A DNA stretch of 64,000 nt from Bradyrhizobium sp. CCGUVB1N3 (GCF_024199925.1 NZ_JANADR010000001.1:9489501-9553500); one strand, 5' to 3'; positions 25,655-34,172 are shown, counted from the stretch's first letter. Translations and numbers: made by a program. The notes: generated from the sequence alone by a model not told the origin.

Positions 25655-27683
25655 ATGATCCGCCTCTGTCATCTGGCCGGCCTGCTCGCGGTCCTGATGC
25701 TTGGGCCAAGTCCGGCCTCCGGCTGGGAGTTTTGGGGCGGCGACGCCGGCGGTCAAAAATATTCAGCACTGAAGCAGATCACGCCCGACAATGTCGGCAA
25801 TCTCGTCCGCGCCTTCGAATATCACACCGGCGATCTCGTGACGCGCCCGAGCGAGGTGATGAAGCGGACGAAATTCGAGAGCACGCCGCTGTTCGTCGAG
25901 GACAGCCTGATCTTCTGCTCGCCCTTCAACGAGGTGATCGCGCTCGATCCCGGCACGGGCGCCGAGAAGTGGCGCTACGATCCGAAGATCGGCACCTATT
26001 ATCGCCCCGCAAACCGTTTCGTCTGTCGCGGCGTCACCTATTGGGTGGACGACCAGGCGCCGGCGAATGCCGCGTGCCGCGCCCGCATCTTCATGGGCAC
26101 CAACGATGTGCGACTGATCGCGCTCGATGCGCGGACCGGAATTCCCTGTGCCGGTTTCGGCGACAAGGGCGAGGTCAGGATCGACGTCGGCATGAAGCTG
26201 GAATGGCCCGGCGAATTCCAGATCACCTCGCCGCCCGCGGTCGGGCGCGGCGTCGTCGTGGTTGGCTCTGCGATCGGCGACAACCGGCGCGTCAACGCGC
26301 CGGCGGGAACGGTGCGCGCGTTCGACGCACGCAGCGGCCAGCCGCGCTGGAGCTTTGAGCCTCTGAAGCACGACGGCATCGAAGCCGGCCACGCCAATGT
26401 CTGGGCGCCGATGTCGGTGGACGAGGCGCGCGGACTGGTGGTCCTGCCGACATCCTCGCCGTCGCCGGATTTCTGGGGCGGCAGGCGCCCCGGCAACAAC
26501 GAGCACGCCAATTCGGTCGTAGCCCTGCGCATCGAGACCGGCGAGCTCGCTTGGTCGTTCCAGGCCGTGCATCACGATCTCTGGGATTACGATCTGCCGT
26601 CGCAGCCGACGCTCGCGCGCATCGACACCGGCGAGGGGCAGCGCGACGTGGTGATCCAGCCGACCAAGCACGGCTTCGTCTTCGTGCTCGACCGCGACAG
26701 CGGCAAGCCGGTGTGGCCGGTCGAGGAGCGCCGCGTTCCGCAAGGCGCGGCCGAGGGCGAAAAACCGTCGCCGACGCAGCCGTTCCCGACCCATGTGCCG
26801 GCGCTGACGCAGCAGACGATCTCGGTGGACGATGCTTTCTCGCTGATCCCCGGCATGGGCTCCGCCTGCGAGCGGCAGTTCGCGGCGGCACGCAACGAGG
26901 GCCTGTTCACGCCGCCCTCGACGCAAGGCACGCTTGAGTTTTCCGTTCACCGGCGGCGGGGTGAACTGGGGCAGCGCGGCGTTCGATCCCGGCAACCAGA
27001 TCCTCTATGCCAACACCAGCCGGGTCGCACATCTCATCAAGCTGATCCCGCGCGCGGAGGCGGCCGGCTTCAATCCGCCGCCGGGCCATGATTTCGGCCA
27101 GCAGCAGGGCGCGCCGTTCGCGATGTCGCGTTCGGTGGTGATGTCGCCGATGGGGCTGATCTGCGTCAAGCCGCCATGGGGCGAGATGGTCGCCGTCGAC
27201 CTCAAGGCCGGCAAGATCCTCTGGCGCTCCACGGTCGGCACCACCGAGGATCTCGCGCCGCTCGGCCTGCCGTTTGCGTGGGGCACGCCGCTCGTCAACG
27301 GCGTCGCGATCACGGCGGGCGGTCTCGTCTTCACCGGCGCGATGGATGCATACTTGCGCGCCTTCGATGCGAAAAGCGGACGCGAGCTGTGGCAGGGCCG
27401 GCTGCCCGTACCAGGCGTTGCCAATCCCATGACCTATCTCTGGAAGGGCGAGCAATATGTCGCGATCGGTGCCGGCGGCCATTCGGAAGGCGGCACGTCG
27501 ATCGGCGACAGCGTGGTCGCGTTCCGCCTGGCGCGGGAAGGGGAATCGCCCTCGCTATTGTCGCGTACGCTCGATCGTCCCGGCGGCCGGTTCTGGGCGA
27601 CGGTCGCCGTGCTGGTGCTCGTGGTGATCGCGCTCGTCATCGCCGGCTTTCGCGGGCGCGTGAGTCGTCGCAGGACGGTCTAG
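25655..27683 (+). pseudogene. PQQ-dependent dehydrogenase (quinoprotein), split by a +1 frameshift
   Basis: Together the two frames give about 675 residues of an exported quinoprotein dehydrogenase (glucose/alcohol dehydrogenase beta-propeller). Signals are the signal peptide (1-23, GPSPASG), WEFWGGDAGGQKYSALKQITPDNV, AVHHDLWDYDLPSQPTL, KHGFVFVLDRDSGKPVWPVEERRVP, LGLPFAWGTPLVNG and GGHSEGG near the end. These are propeller and PQQ-binding motifs. A C-terminal membrane helix (FWATVAVLVLVVIALVIAGF) and Arg-rich tail would anchor it to the inner membrane. The first frame is intact to ...TPPSTQGTL. One extra base near 26934-26936 then shifts it, and the second frame resumes SFPFTGGGVNWG. Either a true null gene or an assembly error. 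Confidence 0.85.
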
Positions 27684-27734
27684 TCGCCCGGCGCGAAAGA
27701 CGCGTTTTGCGAACCACGGTTCACAGCCTCGGCA

Positions 27735-27977
27735 TTATTGTTCGAAGGCGAGACCGAGGCGTTTATCGTTGCGCCACACGGTGCGGCACTTGCGCACGAA
27801 CAGATCGCTGGAGATCGACAGAGTAAACGACGGCGGCAGTAAAACGCGGCCGTCGAGGTCGATTGCAGCGCCGCTGCTCGACAAATTCCGCACCGTGCAC
27901 GCAACGCCGCGGCTTTCAAAGCTGATCGTCCCACCCTTGAAAACCCGATGTCGCTGCGCTGCACGCTTCTCAAACAT
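27735..27977 (-). CDS. PilZ domain protein (80 aa)
   Basis: A single-domain PilZ protein. The N-terminal RAAQRHRVFKGG matches the RxxxR motif that binds cyclic di-GMP, and CTVRNLSSSGAAIDL matches the (D/N)xSxxG motif. It ends LGLAFEQ, the usual final strand. No other domain. PilZ proteins of this size act as effectors that bind partner proteins on cyclic di-GMP binding. It is unlinked to cyclase genes here. A second PilZ gene lies at 29993-30343. Confidence 0.85.
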   Translation of the reverse strand: MFEKRAAQRHRVFKGGTISFESRGVACTVRNLSSSGAAIDLDGRVLLPPSFTLSISSDLFVRKCRTVWRNDKRLGLAFEQ

Positions 27978-28178
27978 GTCCGTTAATCCAAACTGAGAGA
28001 GTGTAAATTACGGCATGAAAATTACATCGAACTAAATTCAATCTACGTCGTACTTGCCGGGCGCTTCATACTTCGTTTACGACAATGCGCGGCAGGCGCG
28101 GGCGTTGTGCTCGCGCTTCCCAGCGGCCTCGCGAAGAGGTCGATCAATTTGTGGCGCGCCTCGCCAATGGAGATATTG

Positions 28179-28472
28179 ATGAAGACCACGATTTCGATTT
28201 TGTTCGCTGCCGCGCTCGCACTGTCGTCGGCTCCCGCCAACGCCACCAAGCTCGATCTGTCGACCATGAGCTGCAAGCAGTTTCTCGAGAGCGGTGATGA
28301 CACCATCAAGCTGGTGCTGACCTGGATGGACGGCTGGTACAAGGGTGACGAGGACAACGCGATCATCGACACCGACGTGTTCGTCGACAACGCCAAGAAG
28401 TTCGGCACCTATTGCGGCAACAACCCGACGGTCAGCATCGTCACCGCCGCCGACGAAGTGCTGGGCAAGTAA
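28179..28472 (+). CDS. HdeA/HdeB-family periplasmic protein
   Basis: A 97-residue protein with a signal peptide (residues 1-22, MKTTISILFAAALALSSAPA). The mature part has two cysteines, C32 and C79, which would form the family disulfide. Core helices are MSCKQFLESGDDTIKLVLTWMDGWYKG and FVDNAKKFGTYCG. HdeA/HdeB are acid-activated chaperones that prevent aggregation in the periplasm. The family match is by layout. TGGAG precedes the ATG at 28179, which is taken instead of an earlier in-frame start because the signal peptide begins there. Confidence 0.85.
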   Translation: MKTTISILFAAALALSSAPANATKLDLSTMSCKQFLESGDDTIKLVLTWMDGWYKGDEDNAIIDTDVFVDNAKKFGTYCGNNPTVSIVTAADEVLGK

Positions 28473-28473
28473 A

Positions 28474-28938
28474 CTACCCCGGCAGCATCGCAAACGCGCT
28501 CGAGACCATTGCCACCGGCTTGTTGTCGGTGGCGGACAACAGCGTGACGCGACCGAAGCTCATGGTGCGTCCGAGCCGCACCACCTTCGCATCCGCCAGG
28601 ACGTCCGACGATGAGACCGCGCGCATGAAGTGCGTGGTCTGGTCGACGGTCGTCATCGGCCGGTAGCCGCGGTTGGCGGCGAGGATCGCGATCACCATCG
28701 AGGTGTCGGCGAGCGCCATCAGGGCCTGGCCGCAGACCACGCCGCCGCTGCGGCACAGCCGCTCGGAGAAGGCCATGCGCAGCACCGCGCCTGGCTGCCA
28801 GTCTGTATCGTTCGGCGGCGGTTCGTGGTCGATGCGCTCGACCGACAGGCCGAGATCCTGAACCCACGGCGCGAACACGTCGCCCAGCACGCGCCTCGCC
28901 TCCTCGATGCTGAATTCCGTCGTTGGCTGCACTGGCAT
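28474..28938 (-). CDS. PaaI-family thioesterase (hotdog fold)
   Basis: A 154-residue hotdog-fold protein. GGVVCGQALMALADTSMVIAIL corresponds to the central hotdog helix that follows the usual G-G motif, and TTVDQTTHFMRAVSSSDVLADAKVVRLGRTMSFGRVTL (two strands) to the sheet. Members hydrolyse acyl-CoA thioesters. The start at 28938 (MPVQPTTEFS) is supported by GGGGGAAACG upstream. The open frame before it reads as low-complexity noise. It ends 1 base after the convergent HdeA-like gene. Confidence 0.85.
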   Translation of the reverse strand: MPVQPTTEFSIEEARRVLGDVFAPWVQDLGLSVERIDHEPPPNDTDWQPGAVLRMAFSERLCRSGGVVCGQALMALADTSMVIAILAANRGYRPMTTVDQTTHFMRAVSSSDVLADAKVVRLGRTMSFGRVTLLSATDNKPVAMVSSAFAMLPG

Positions 28939-29082
28939 GAATTCCGTTTCCCCCTGTTGCCCGATGTTTCGGCCATTCTGCCCGGTATGGCACGGCAAAG
29001 TCACCTCGTCCCGGGGGCTTCCGCCTTGGCTTGAAAATGCCCGACTTCGCCCCCTATGATGCCGCGCCTCGGAACAGGGTGG

Positions 29083-29217
29083 ATGATGTTGCGGCGATTT
29101 GTCTTGGTGTTTTGCTTGGGCCTGGTCGGCCTTGCGCTGGGCGGGTGCACCAAATGCGGCCCGATCTGGGACGATTGGCTGCAATCGCCGAAATCCTGCA
29201 AATCTGACCGTTTCTAG
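29083..29217 (+). CDS. Small lipoprotein (44 aa)
   Basis: Starts MMLRRFVLVFCLGLVGLALG followed by the lipobox Cys (LGGC at about residue 22). The mature peptide is only 23 residues, CTKCGPIWDDWLQSPKSCKS plus DRF. I recall this TKCGPIWDDW...PKSCKSD pattern as conserved in small alphaproteobacterial lipoproteins. Three cysteines remain after processing, one lipidated. The start may be either of two adjacent ATGs (29083 or 29086), with AGGG upstream. Function unknown. Confidence 0.7.
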   Translation: MMLRRFVLVFCLGLVGLALGGCTKCGPIWDDWLQSPKSCKSDRF

Positions 29218-29290
29218 CGGGTCGCGCGGGCATGCGGCGTCTCAGTTGACGACGCGCCGGCTCGACCCATCGATATCAAGGAGTGACACG

Positions 29291-29584
29291 ATGAAGGTTT
29301 TCCGTATGGCGGCGCTGCTGGCTGTGATCGCCGGGCCGGCCTACGCGCAGAATGCGATGCCTCATATCAATATGTTGCAGGATGGGCCGAGCAAGACCGA
29401 CGAAGAGAAGGCGGCCGATGCCGAGCGCGACCAGCGCTACAAGGAGACGCTGAGGAAGATTCCGGACGCCAAGGCCCCCAACAACGACCCCTGGGGCGGC
29501 ATGCGCGCCGATCCCCCCAAGACCGCAGCGCCCAAGGCGTCGGCCGCAGCCAAGAAGACCAAGACCGCTCCGACCGCCAACTGA
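29291..29584 (+). CDS. Small exported protein with YK..L..IPD.K...DPWGG motif, copy 2
   Basis: A 97-residue protein: signal peptide MKVFRMAALLAVIAGPAYAQ (residues 1-20), then KTDEEKAADAERDQRYKETL, RKIPDAKAPNNDPWGGMRAD and an Ala/Lys/Thr-rich tail. AAGGAG precedes the ATG at 29291. The motif block matches copy 1 at 25409-25639 in spacing and in Tyr-Lys, Ile-Pro-Asp, Asp-Pro-Trp-Gly-Gly and Arg. The family is probably periplasmic, with unknown role. Confidence 0.8.
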   Translation: MKVFRMAALLAVIAGPAYAQNAMPHINMLQDGPSKTDEEKAADAERDQRYKETLRKIPDAKAPNNDPWGGMRADPPKTAAPKASAAAKKTKTAPTAN

Positions 29585-29661
29585 CCGCGACAGCCGGCCG
29601 GACTCCTCTTCGCTCTCCAATCTCCCTATATTCGGGGGCGTATGGGTGAAGGAGTTGCGGC

Positions 29662-29892
29662 ATGGTGTTTCGCCCGCGGGATCTTGCCGACCGGATGGCG
29701 CGCCGGCGCAAGGCGGGCGACGGCTATTTGCGCGAGACCTTCACATTGCCCCGCGAGGCGGCGAGGGCGAAGGCGCAGGCCTTCTTCGCCCGCTATCCGA
29801 AGGCCGGCTACATGAGCGAGGTCGAAAGCTGGCGCGAGCTGCCCGGCGGCGACATCGAGTTCACGATGCGGCGCCTGCCGAGCGCCGACTGA
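29662..29892 (+). CDS. Small hypothetical protein (76 aa)
   Basis: Starts MVFRPRDLADRMARRRKAGD with AAGGAG upstream. The central part reads ARAKAQAFFARYPKAGYMSE, then VESWRELPGGDIEFTMRRLPSAD. No signal peptide or membrane segment. The alternation of helix and beta strand suggests a small alpha/beta domain. It lies between copy 2 of the DPWGG gene and a PilZ gene, all on the plus strand but with gaps of 70-100 bases. Confidence 0.68.
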   Translation: MVFRPRDLADRMARRRKAGDGYLRETFTLPREAARAKAQAFFARYPKAGYMSEVESWRELPGGDIEFTMRRLPSAD

Positions 29893-29992
29893 AGCGAGCG
29901 GCCCGGCTTCCAGCTTGCAGCAACTTTTAGTTTTTTTCGGAAACCCCGTTCAAAGCTTTGCGCTTTAGTGTCTCCTCTTTCAGGGGAGGGCG

Positions 29993-30343
29993 ATGGCCCG
30001 GCACCGCAAAGATCTTGGCGCCCGCAGACATGTGCGGGTCGATCTCTACAGGCCCGGATTTCTGATTCCGGCGCCCGATGCGCCATGGATCGAATGCACG
30101 ATCGTCGATGTCTCCGACGAGGGCGTGTCTCTCGACGTCGGTGCGTTGCCTGTGCCGAAAGTATTCGGCCTGTCGTTCACGACCGGCGGCGAGGTGATCC
30201 GGATCTGCATCCTGACCTGGCGCAATGGCGAGCACGTCGGGGCGCGCTTCGTACGTGCCAGGGACTTGCGGCGGAAGCGCCAGCGCGAGGCAGCCAGGGA
30301 GACGGCCGGGAAGGTGGAGGGCAGAGCGGCCGGACGCGGCTAA
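29993..30343 (+). CDS. PilZ domain protein (116 aa)
   Basis: A PilZ effector-like protein: LGARRHVRVDLYRPG carries the RxxxR-type motif (RRHVR), and CTIVDVSDEGVSLDV the (D/N)xSxxG motif. It ends HVGARFVRARDLRRKRQREAAR, after which the tail is basic and disordered. Cyclic di-GMP binding is plausible. The gene has GGGAGGG just before ATG and a pyrimidine-rich leader. Confidence 0.85.
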   Translation: MARHRKDLGARRHVRVDLYRPGFLIPAPDAPWIECTIVDVSDEGVSLDVGALPVPKVFGLSFTTGGEVIRICILTWRNGEHVGARFVRARDLRRKRQREAARETAGKVEGRAAGRG

Positions 30344-30352
30344 CCTTTGAGC

Positions 30353-30586
30353 CTAATCAAAGGATTCCGCGACGATACGAATCCGGAAGACCGGTTGCTT
30401 GGTCTCGTCCAGGAGCTCCATGTGCCATTCGGAGTTCTCCTGCAATTTGCGGGCGATACCGGCGGCCATGTCGGCGCAGACATGGGTCATTTCCTTCCAT
30501 GCGGCATCGCGGTCGGCGAATTCGCTGGCCTGTTCCGATGAGCCCGAATAGCGCCCGTTCCGGATCCGGAAAAAATAGAGCGGCAT
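30353..30586 (-). CDS. DUF6894 domain protein (77 aa)
   Basis: Starts MPLYFFRIRNGRYSGSSEQA, the usual opening of DUF6894 proteins (MPRYFFxxxxG...), followed by DRDAAWKEMTHVCADMAAGI and the closing strand WHMELLDETKQPVFRIRIVAE. These small cytosolic proteins are numerous in Bradyrhizobium and related genera. Function unknown. The start at 30586 is chosen for homology at the N-terminus. The frame is open upstream. It converges with the PilZ gene (9-base gap). Confidence 0.82.
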   Translation of the reverse strand: MPLYFFRIRNGRYSGSSEQASEFADRDAAWKEMTHVCADMAAGIARKLQENSEWHMELLDETKQPVFRIRIVAESFD

Positions 30587-30776
30587 GGCTGGCACCGATC
30601 GGATAATGGCCGCGCCCCGAGGCCATGAAGGCGCGCAGTGCAATCCCAAACCGCAGGCAGATCAACTCCGGAACTCTACGGGATTCATGAGCAGCAAAGC
30701 TGTGTGGACAATGCGTATGACAGCGCACCACAGGGGGCACGGCGAGGCCTTGCCGACAATGTCCTCGCGACCGGTT

Positions 30777-30965
30777 TCAGGCCGTCTTGCGATCGATAGC
30801 CTTGAGTTCGCGGTCGATACGCAATTGCACGCGACGGATGGCAAGGAGATCAATCTTGGTCTCGGTCTTGCCGGTCTTGACCGTTTCGCCGATGCGGAAT
30901 TGCCATTGCCAGACACCTTGTATCGCCGTCTTGGCCACGGTGAATTCGATGCCCCTGTGATTCAT
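30777..30965 (-). CDS. Small hypothetical protein (62 aa)
   Basis: MNHRGIEFTVAKTAIQGVWQ begins the protein, followed by WQFRIGETVKTGKTETKIDL and a basic end IDRELKAIDRKTA. GGAGG lies upstream of the ATG. The first half has the strand pattern of a small beta domain (FTVAKTAIQGVWQWQFRIG), the second is a helix. Similar small proteins occur in Bradyrhizobium by recall. Function unknown. Confidence 0.65.
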   Translation of the reverse strand: MNHRGIEFTVAKTAIQGVWQWQFRIGETVKTGKTETKIDLLAIRRVQLRIDRELKAIDRKTA

Positions 30966-31253
30966 GGCCTACCTCCACGATTCACCCTTGGTTAACGTAA
31001 CATGTTGAACGTCATAATATTCCCGCCGTCTGTCAAATTTGCCGCTAAGCCGTGGATAATGCAACGAAATCCTTGATGTCCGGGTGGCGTGAAACACGAG
31101 GGGATGTCGCGAAAGATGCTCCCCACGAATGGTGCGGCGCAAATTTCGGCTGGGGATGAGGGAACCGGTCGGCTGGCCGCGCATTGGCTGGGCAATGATT
31201 CATCCAGAGCCATTCGGCTCAAACCCGGCGGCCCGGCAACTCGTTCGGATTCC

Positions 31254-31424
31254 ATGAAGCTGATCGTCGACCTCCTCAAGCGGGTCTGGCAGCGCGGCCG
31301 GCCCGAGACAGACGGCTACATCCTGCGCGCAAGCGAGGGCGACGACCGTTCGAGCATGGCAGATTTCGTCCGCATCCTTCAGATGCACGACCGGGAGGGC
31401 GGGCGGAGCAACTATCCGAATTGA
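31254..31424 (+). CDS. Small hypothetical protein (56 aa), weak support
   Basis: Starts MKLIVDLLKRVWQRGRPETD and continues GYILRASEGDDRSSMADFVR, ILQMHDREGGRSNYPN. It resembles a short amphipathic helix plus polar tail. No clear ribosome site is present, and the same region can be read in other frames. Listed because codon use looks normal and the sequence is not Arg-biased as chance frames are. Confidence 0.35.
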   Translation: MKLIVDLLKRVWQRGRPETDGYILRASEGDDRSSMADFVRILQMHDREGGRSNYPN

Positions 31425-31780
31425 CCGCGCTGCCGCTGCTTGCGCAGGAACTTTGTTCATGGCCGGAGAACCACGGATTCCGCGAGCGACATGTCCGCGG
31501 ACGACGCGCGGCGTGACGCGATATGCAGTGTGAATACGCAGCGCGTTGCGGCTTTCAGGTGCGGACGCTATGGCCTCGGCGAGGACGCTCGCCTGCGAGC
31601 GATGCGGCGAGGCGAGCGTGATCACCTTCTGGCGCTTTGAGGGACTGTCGAAACAGCCGCGTGGCTGCGGCGGCGATTCATCCGCCGAGCAGCGTTGGCA
31701 CCCGGGTCGCATCGCGCGGTGAGATGAGCGCATGGCACGTGCCTTGCTCCGCTCGTGGCGGATTGGAGACAAGGCGCTTC
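31425..31780. other. 356-base stretch without a supported gene
   Basis: Short frames occur on both strands, all Arg/Ser/Ala-rich as expected by chance at this GC. No hairpin, repeat or promoter was recognised with confidence. It separates two groups of small genes. Confidence 0.4.
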
Positions 31781-32017
31781 ATGCTCGGCATTCCCCGTCG
31801 CTACAGCCATTTTGTATTCGGCACGATCCAGTCCGGCCTGACCTGCCTGATCGCCGCCGCCATTGCGAGTTTGCCCGCGACCGCAGCACCCGACTTCGTC
31901 AAACACTGGCTCGCGTCCTGGTTGATCTCCTGGACCGCGATGCTGCCGGTCGTCCTCCTGGCCGCGCCTGCGATCAGATCCTTCTCGCTGCGGCTGACGC
32001 GCGAATCTCAGGATTGA
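31781..32017 (+). CDS. DUF2798 family membrane protein (78 aa)
   Basis: MLGIPRRYSHFVFGTIQSGL begins the protein, followed by TCLIAAAIASLPATA, a loop with DFVKHWLASWLISWTAMLPVVLLAAPAIRSFSL (two parts) and a polar end RLTRESQD. Two membrane helices flank the FVKHWLASW motif that marks DUF2798. AAGG lies 8 bases before the ATG at 31781. Function unknown. DUF2798 proteins are small inner-membrane proteins in many proteobacteria. Confidence 0.8.
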   Translation: MLGIPRRYSHFVFGTIQSGLTCLIAAAIASLPATAAPDFVKHWLASWLISWTAMLPVVLLAAPAIRSFSLRLTRESQD

Positions 32018-32025
32018 GCACCGCG

Positions 32026-32059
32026 AAAAAAGCCCCGCCAGGGGAGAGCCGGGCGGGGC
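32026..32059 (-). terminator. Minus-strand rho-independent terminator without an assigned gene
   Basis: Read on the minus strand: GCCCCGCC, 12-base loop, GGCGGGGC, then TTTTTT (plus-strand A run 32026-32031). No minus-strand gene was recognised upstream (32060-32300), so it may end a small RNA or an unrecognised transcript. It may also help stop the DUF2798 mRNA. Confidence 0.65.
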
Positions 32060-32307
32060 AGAAGGTTATTGGAGGCTGAGGTGCTGGGCTGCAACACCGT
32101 AGCCAAGCGAGGTTAACCCGCGCAGCTTACAGGGAGCTTACAGGCCGAAGCGGGCGATTGGCTCTTCAGGGCCGGATTGCCAACTCAAGGACGAATCCCG
32201 TCCCAATTCCGACACCCACTCGCAGAAATTACGACACAGCGATTGGGGAGACTCAGCGCGTTCGGCGACGCCATGGGGGAACGTGGCCCGCCGATCAGGG
32301 GTGGCAG

Positions 32308-32397
32308 ATGGATAACGTAGAGCGATCATTCGCCGCTGCGACGGCGATGGGTTTTGTCGTGCTGGTCGTGGGGCTCATTCTGTTGGCCGTGCTGTAG
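32308..32397 (+). CDS. Single-pass membrane micropeptide candidate (29 aa)
   Basis: MDNVERSFAAATAMGFVVLV followed by VGLILLAVL: a polar start and one hydrophobic helix. AGGGGTGG lies upstream of the ATG. Such tiny membrane proteins are common in bacteria, but length alone is weak evidence. It stops within a GC-rich region before the recA leader. Confidence 0.45.
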   Translation: MDNVERSFAAATAMGFVVLVVGLILLAVL

Positions 32398-32872
32398 GCC
32401 GGCACGCGCGGGGAGAGGAGGCTGCTGGGCGGGGCGGCCTTGCTCGTTTCACGGGCCAAAACTGCGGACGGTGGCGATGAGACGTAGCGACCGGGGCGGG
32501 GCCGGCTACTTTGCATGGGGTTGTTTTCGCGGATTTTGGTGAGAGCCCGAAACCGTCCCCGAAACCGTCCTGGAAATGAAAGAGGCCGCCAGTTCGGGCG
32601 GCCCTGTCCTTGAATATAAACGGCCCCAATGGGGGGCCGCCAACCCGCTTGAGGGGTTTTCCTCCAGCAGTCGGGGGGGCACCTTTCGGCTGGGGGCCTC
32701 ATACCGACGCGTTGCCCGGCTGATTGTTCCCTATACGAAATGGGCTACCCCATTCAGACTAGGCGCTCCGAGGCATGAACGCCTTGAGGCGGTTTGCGAA
32801 CAAATTAGGACACCCACAAATTCAACTTAGGGCGCTGGGGGTTAAATGCGAACGGTACCCCGAAGCGCAAAA
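32398..32872. other. Long upstream region of recA with hairpins, no supported gene
   Basis: Contains adjacent short hairpins, GGCCGCC-agttc-GGGCGGCC (32583-32602) and CGGCCCC...GGGGCCG (about 32621-32638), then AACCC...GGGTT with T's. The hairpins might end a transcript entering from the left and insulate recA. No coding frame has a ribosome site. Confidence 0.45.
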
Positions 32873-32887
32873 GAACATATTGCGAAC
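32873..32887 (+). promoter_or_regulatory. LexA binding site (alphaproteobacterial SOS box) of recA
   Basis: GAAC-ATATTGC-GAAC at 32873-32887, an exact match to the alphaproteobacterial LexA consensus GAAC-N7-GAAC. It overlaps the putative recA -35, so LexA would block RNA polymerase until DNA damage. Confidence 0.85.
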
Positions 32888-32908
32888 TTGGAACAAACGG
32901 TGTACATT
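32880..32908 (+). promoter_or_regulatory. recA promoter
   Basis: -35 TTGCGA (32880-32885), 17-base spacer, -10 TACATT (32903-32908). The leader to the ATG at 32981 is about 66 bases. Confidence 0.65.
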
Positions 32909-32980
32909 GCTTTTATCGCCGACCCGCTTCGCCAATCGTTTGTCGCAACGCCGAATCCCCGCCATAAGGAGCACGACCAG

Positions 32981-34069
32981 ATGTCCGCCACTGCCCTGCG
33001 TATCGTCGAAGGATCTTCCATGGACAAGAGTAAAGCCCTGGCTGCCGCGCTCTCTCAGATCGAGCGTCAGTTCGGCAAGGGTTCGGTGATGAAGCTCGGC
33101 AAGAGCGATCGTTCGATGGACATCGAGGCGGTGTCCTCCGGCTCGCTCGGGCTCGATATCGCGCTCGGCATCGGCGGCCTGCCCAAGGGGCGCATCGTCG
33201 AGATCTACGGGCCGGAATCCTCGGGCAAGACGACGCTGGCGCTGCATACGGTGGCGGAAGCGCAGAAGAAGGGCGGCATCTGCGCCTTCATCGACGCGGA
33301 GCACGCGCTCGATCCGGTCTATGCGCGCAAGCTCGGCGTCAACATCGACGACCTCCTGATCTCGCAGCCCGACACCGGCGAGCAGGCGCTGGAAATCTGC
33401 GACACGCTGGTGCGCTCGGGCGCGGTGGACGTGCTGGTGATCGATTCGGTCGCGGCGCTCGTGCCGAAGGCCGAGCTCGAGGGCGAGATGGGGGAATCGC
33501 TGCCGGGTCTCCAGGCGCGGTTGATGAGCCAGGCGCTGCGCAAGCTGACGGCCTCCATCAACAAGTCCAACACGATGGTGATCTTCATCAATCAGATCCG
33601 CATGAAGATCGGCGTGATGTACGGCTCGCCGGAAACCACGACCGGCGGCAACGCGCTGAAGTTCTACGCCTCGGTCCGCCTCGACATCCGTCGCATCGGC
33701 GCGATCAAGGAGCGCGACGAGGTCGTCGGCAACACCACGCGCGTGAAGGTGGTGAAGAACAAGCTGGCGCCGCCCTTCAAGCAGGTCGAGTTCGACATCA
33801 TGTATGGCGAGGGCGTCTCCAAGATGGGCGAGATCCTCGATCTCGGCGTCAAGGCCGGCATTGTCGAGAAGTCCGGCGCCTGGTTCTCCTATGACAGCCA
33901 GCGCCTCGGCCAGGGCCGCGAGAACTCCAAAGCGTTCCTGAAGGCCAACCCGGACGTCACCGCCAAGATCGAAACCGCGATCCGCCAGAACTCCGGCCTG
34001 ATCGCCGAGCAGATATTGGCCGGCAATCCCGAGCGCGACGCCGACGGCGAGGAGCCGACGGAGGAGTAG
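32981..34069 (+). CDS. recA: Recombinase RecA
   Basis: A 362-residue RecA. It forms filaments on single-stranded DNA, catalyses strand exchange in homologous recombination and triggers LexA self-cleavage. Walker A is GPESSGKT (77-84). The ATP-site Glu region is [13 protein letters not shown], Walker [21 protein letters not shown], and loop L2 [27 protein letters not shown] (two parts). The start is ATG at 32981 with AAGGAG upstream. The frame stays open before it, but the family start is [11 protein letters not shown] with a short N-terminal tail. Regulated by LexA through the box at 32873-32887. A hairpin terminator follows at 34100-34145. Confidence 0.97.
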   Translation: MSATALRIVEGSSMDKSKALAAALSQIERQFGKGSVMKLGKSDRSMDIEAVSSGSLGLDIALGIGGLPKGRIVEIYGPESSGKTTLALHTVAEAQKKGGICAFIDAEHALDPVYARKLGVNIDDLLISQPDTGEQALEICDTLVRSGAVDVLVIDSVAALVPKAELEGEMGESLPGLQARLMSQALRKLTASINKSNTMVIFINQIRMKIGVMYGSPETTTGGNALKFYASVRLDIRRIGAIKERDEVVGNTTRVKVVKNKLAPPFKQVEFDIMYGEGVSKMGEILDLGVKAGIVEKSGAWFSYDSQRLGQGRENSKAFLKANPDVTAKIETAIRQNSGLIAEQILAGNPERDADGEEPTEE

Positions 34070-34099
34070 GACCTAACACCAGTCAAGTTTCGCGAGGAG

Positions 34100-34145
34100 C
34101 GGGCGCTGAGGACGTTGAGTTGCCGACGTCTTCGGCGCCCGTTTC
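34100..34145 (+). terminator. Rho-independent terminator after recA
   Basis: CGGGCGC (34100-34106) pairs with GCGCCCG (34135-34141), extended by GA.GACGT and ACGTC.TC inside, followed by TTTCGTTT. Confidence 0.65.
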
Positions 34146-34172
34146 GTTTGGGTGCTGAGTGGGCGGAGTCAC

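Noticed and set aside
24380..25756. A 458-codon minus-strand frame containing the 24380-24706 gene
   Set aside because: Only the last 108 codons begin with a ribosome site and signal peptide. The upstream part overlaps better genes and is Arg-rich noise.
31200..31772. A 190-codon minus-strand frame in the small-gene region
   Set aside because: Low-complexity Arg/Ser/Ala content, no ribosome site and no domain.
32583..32660. Hairpins upstream of recA as a riboswitch
   Set aside because: They match no riboswitch class I know and lie well before the recA promoter.
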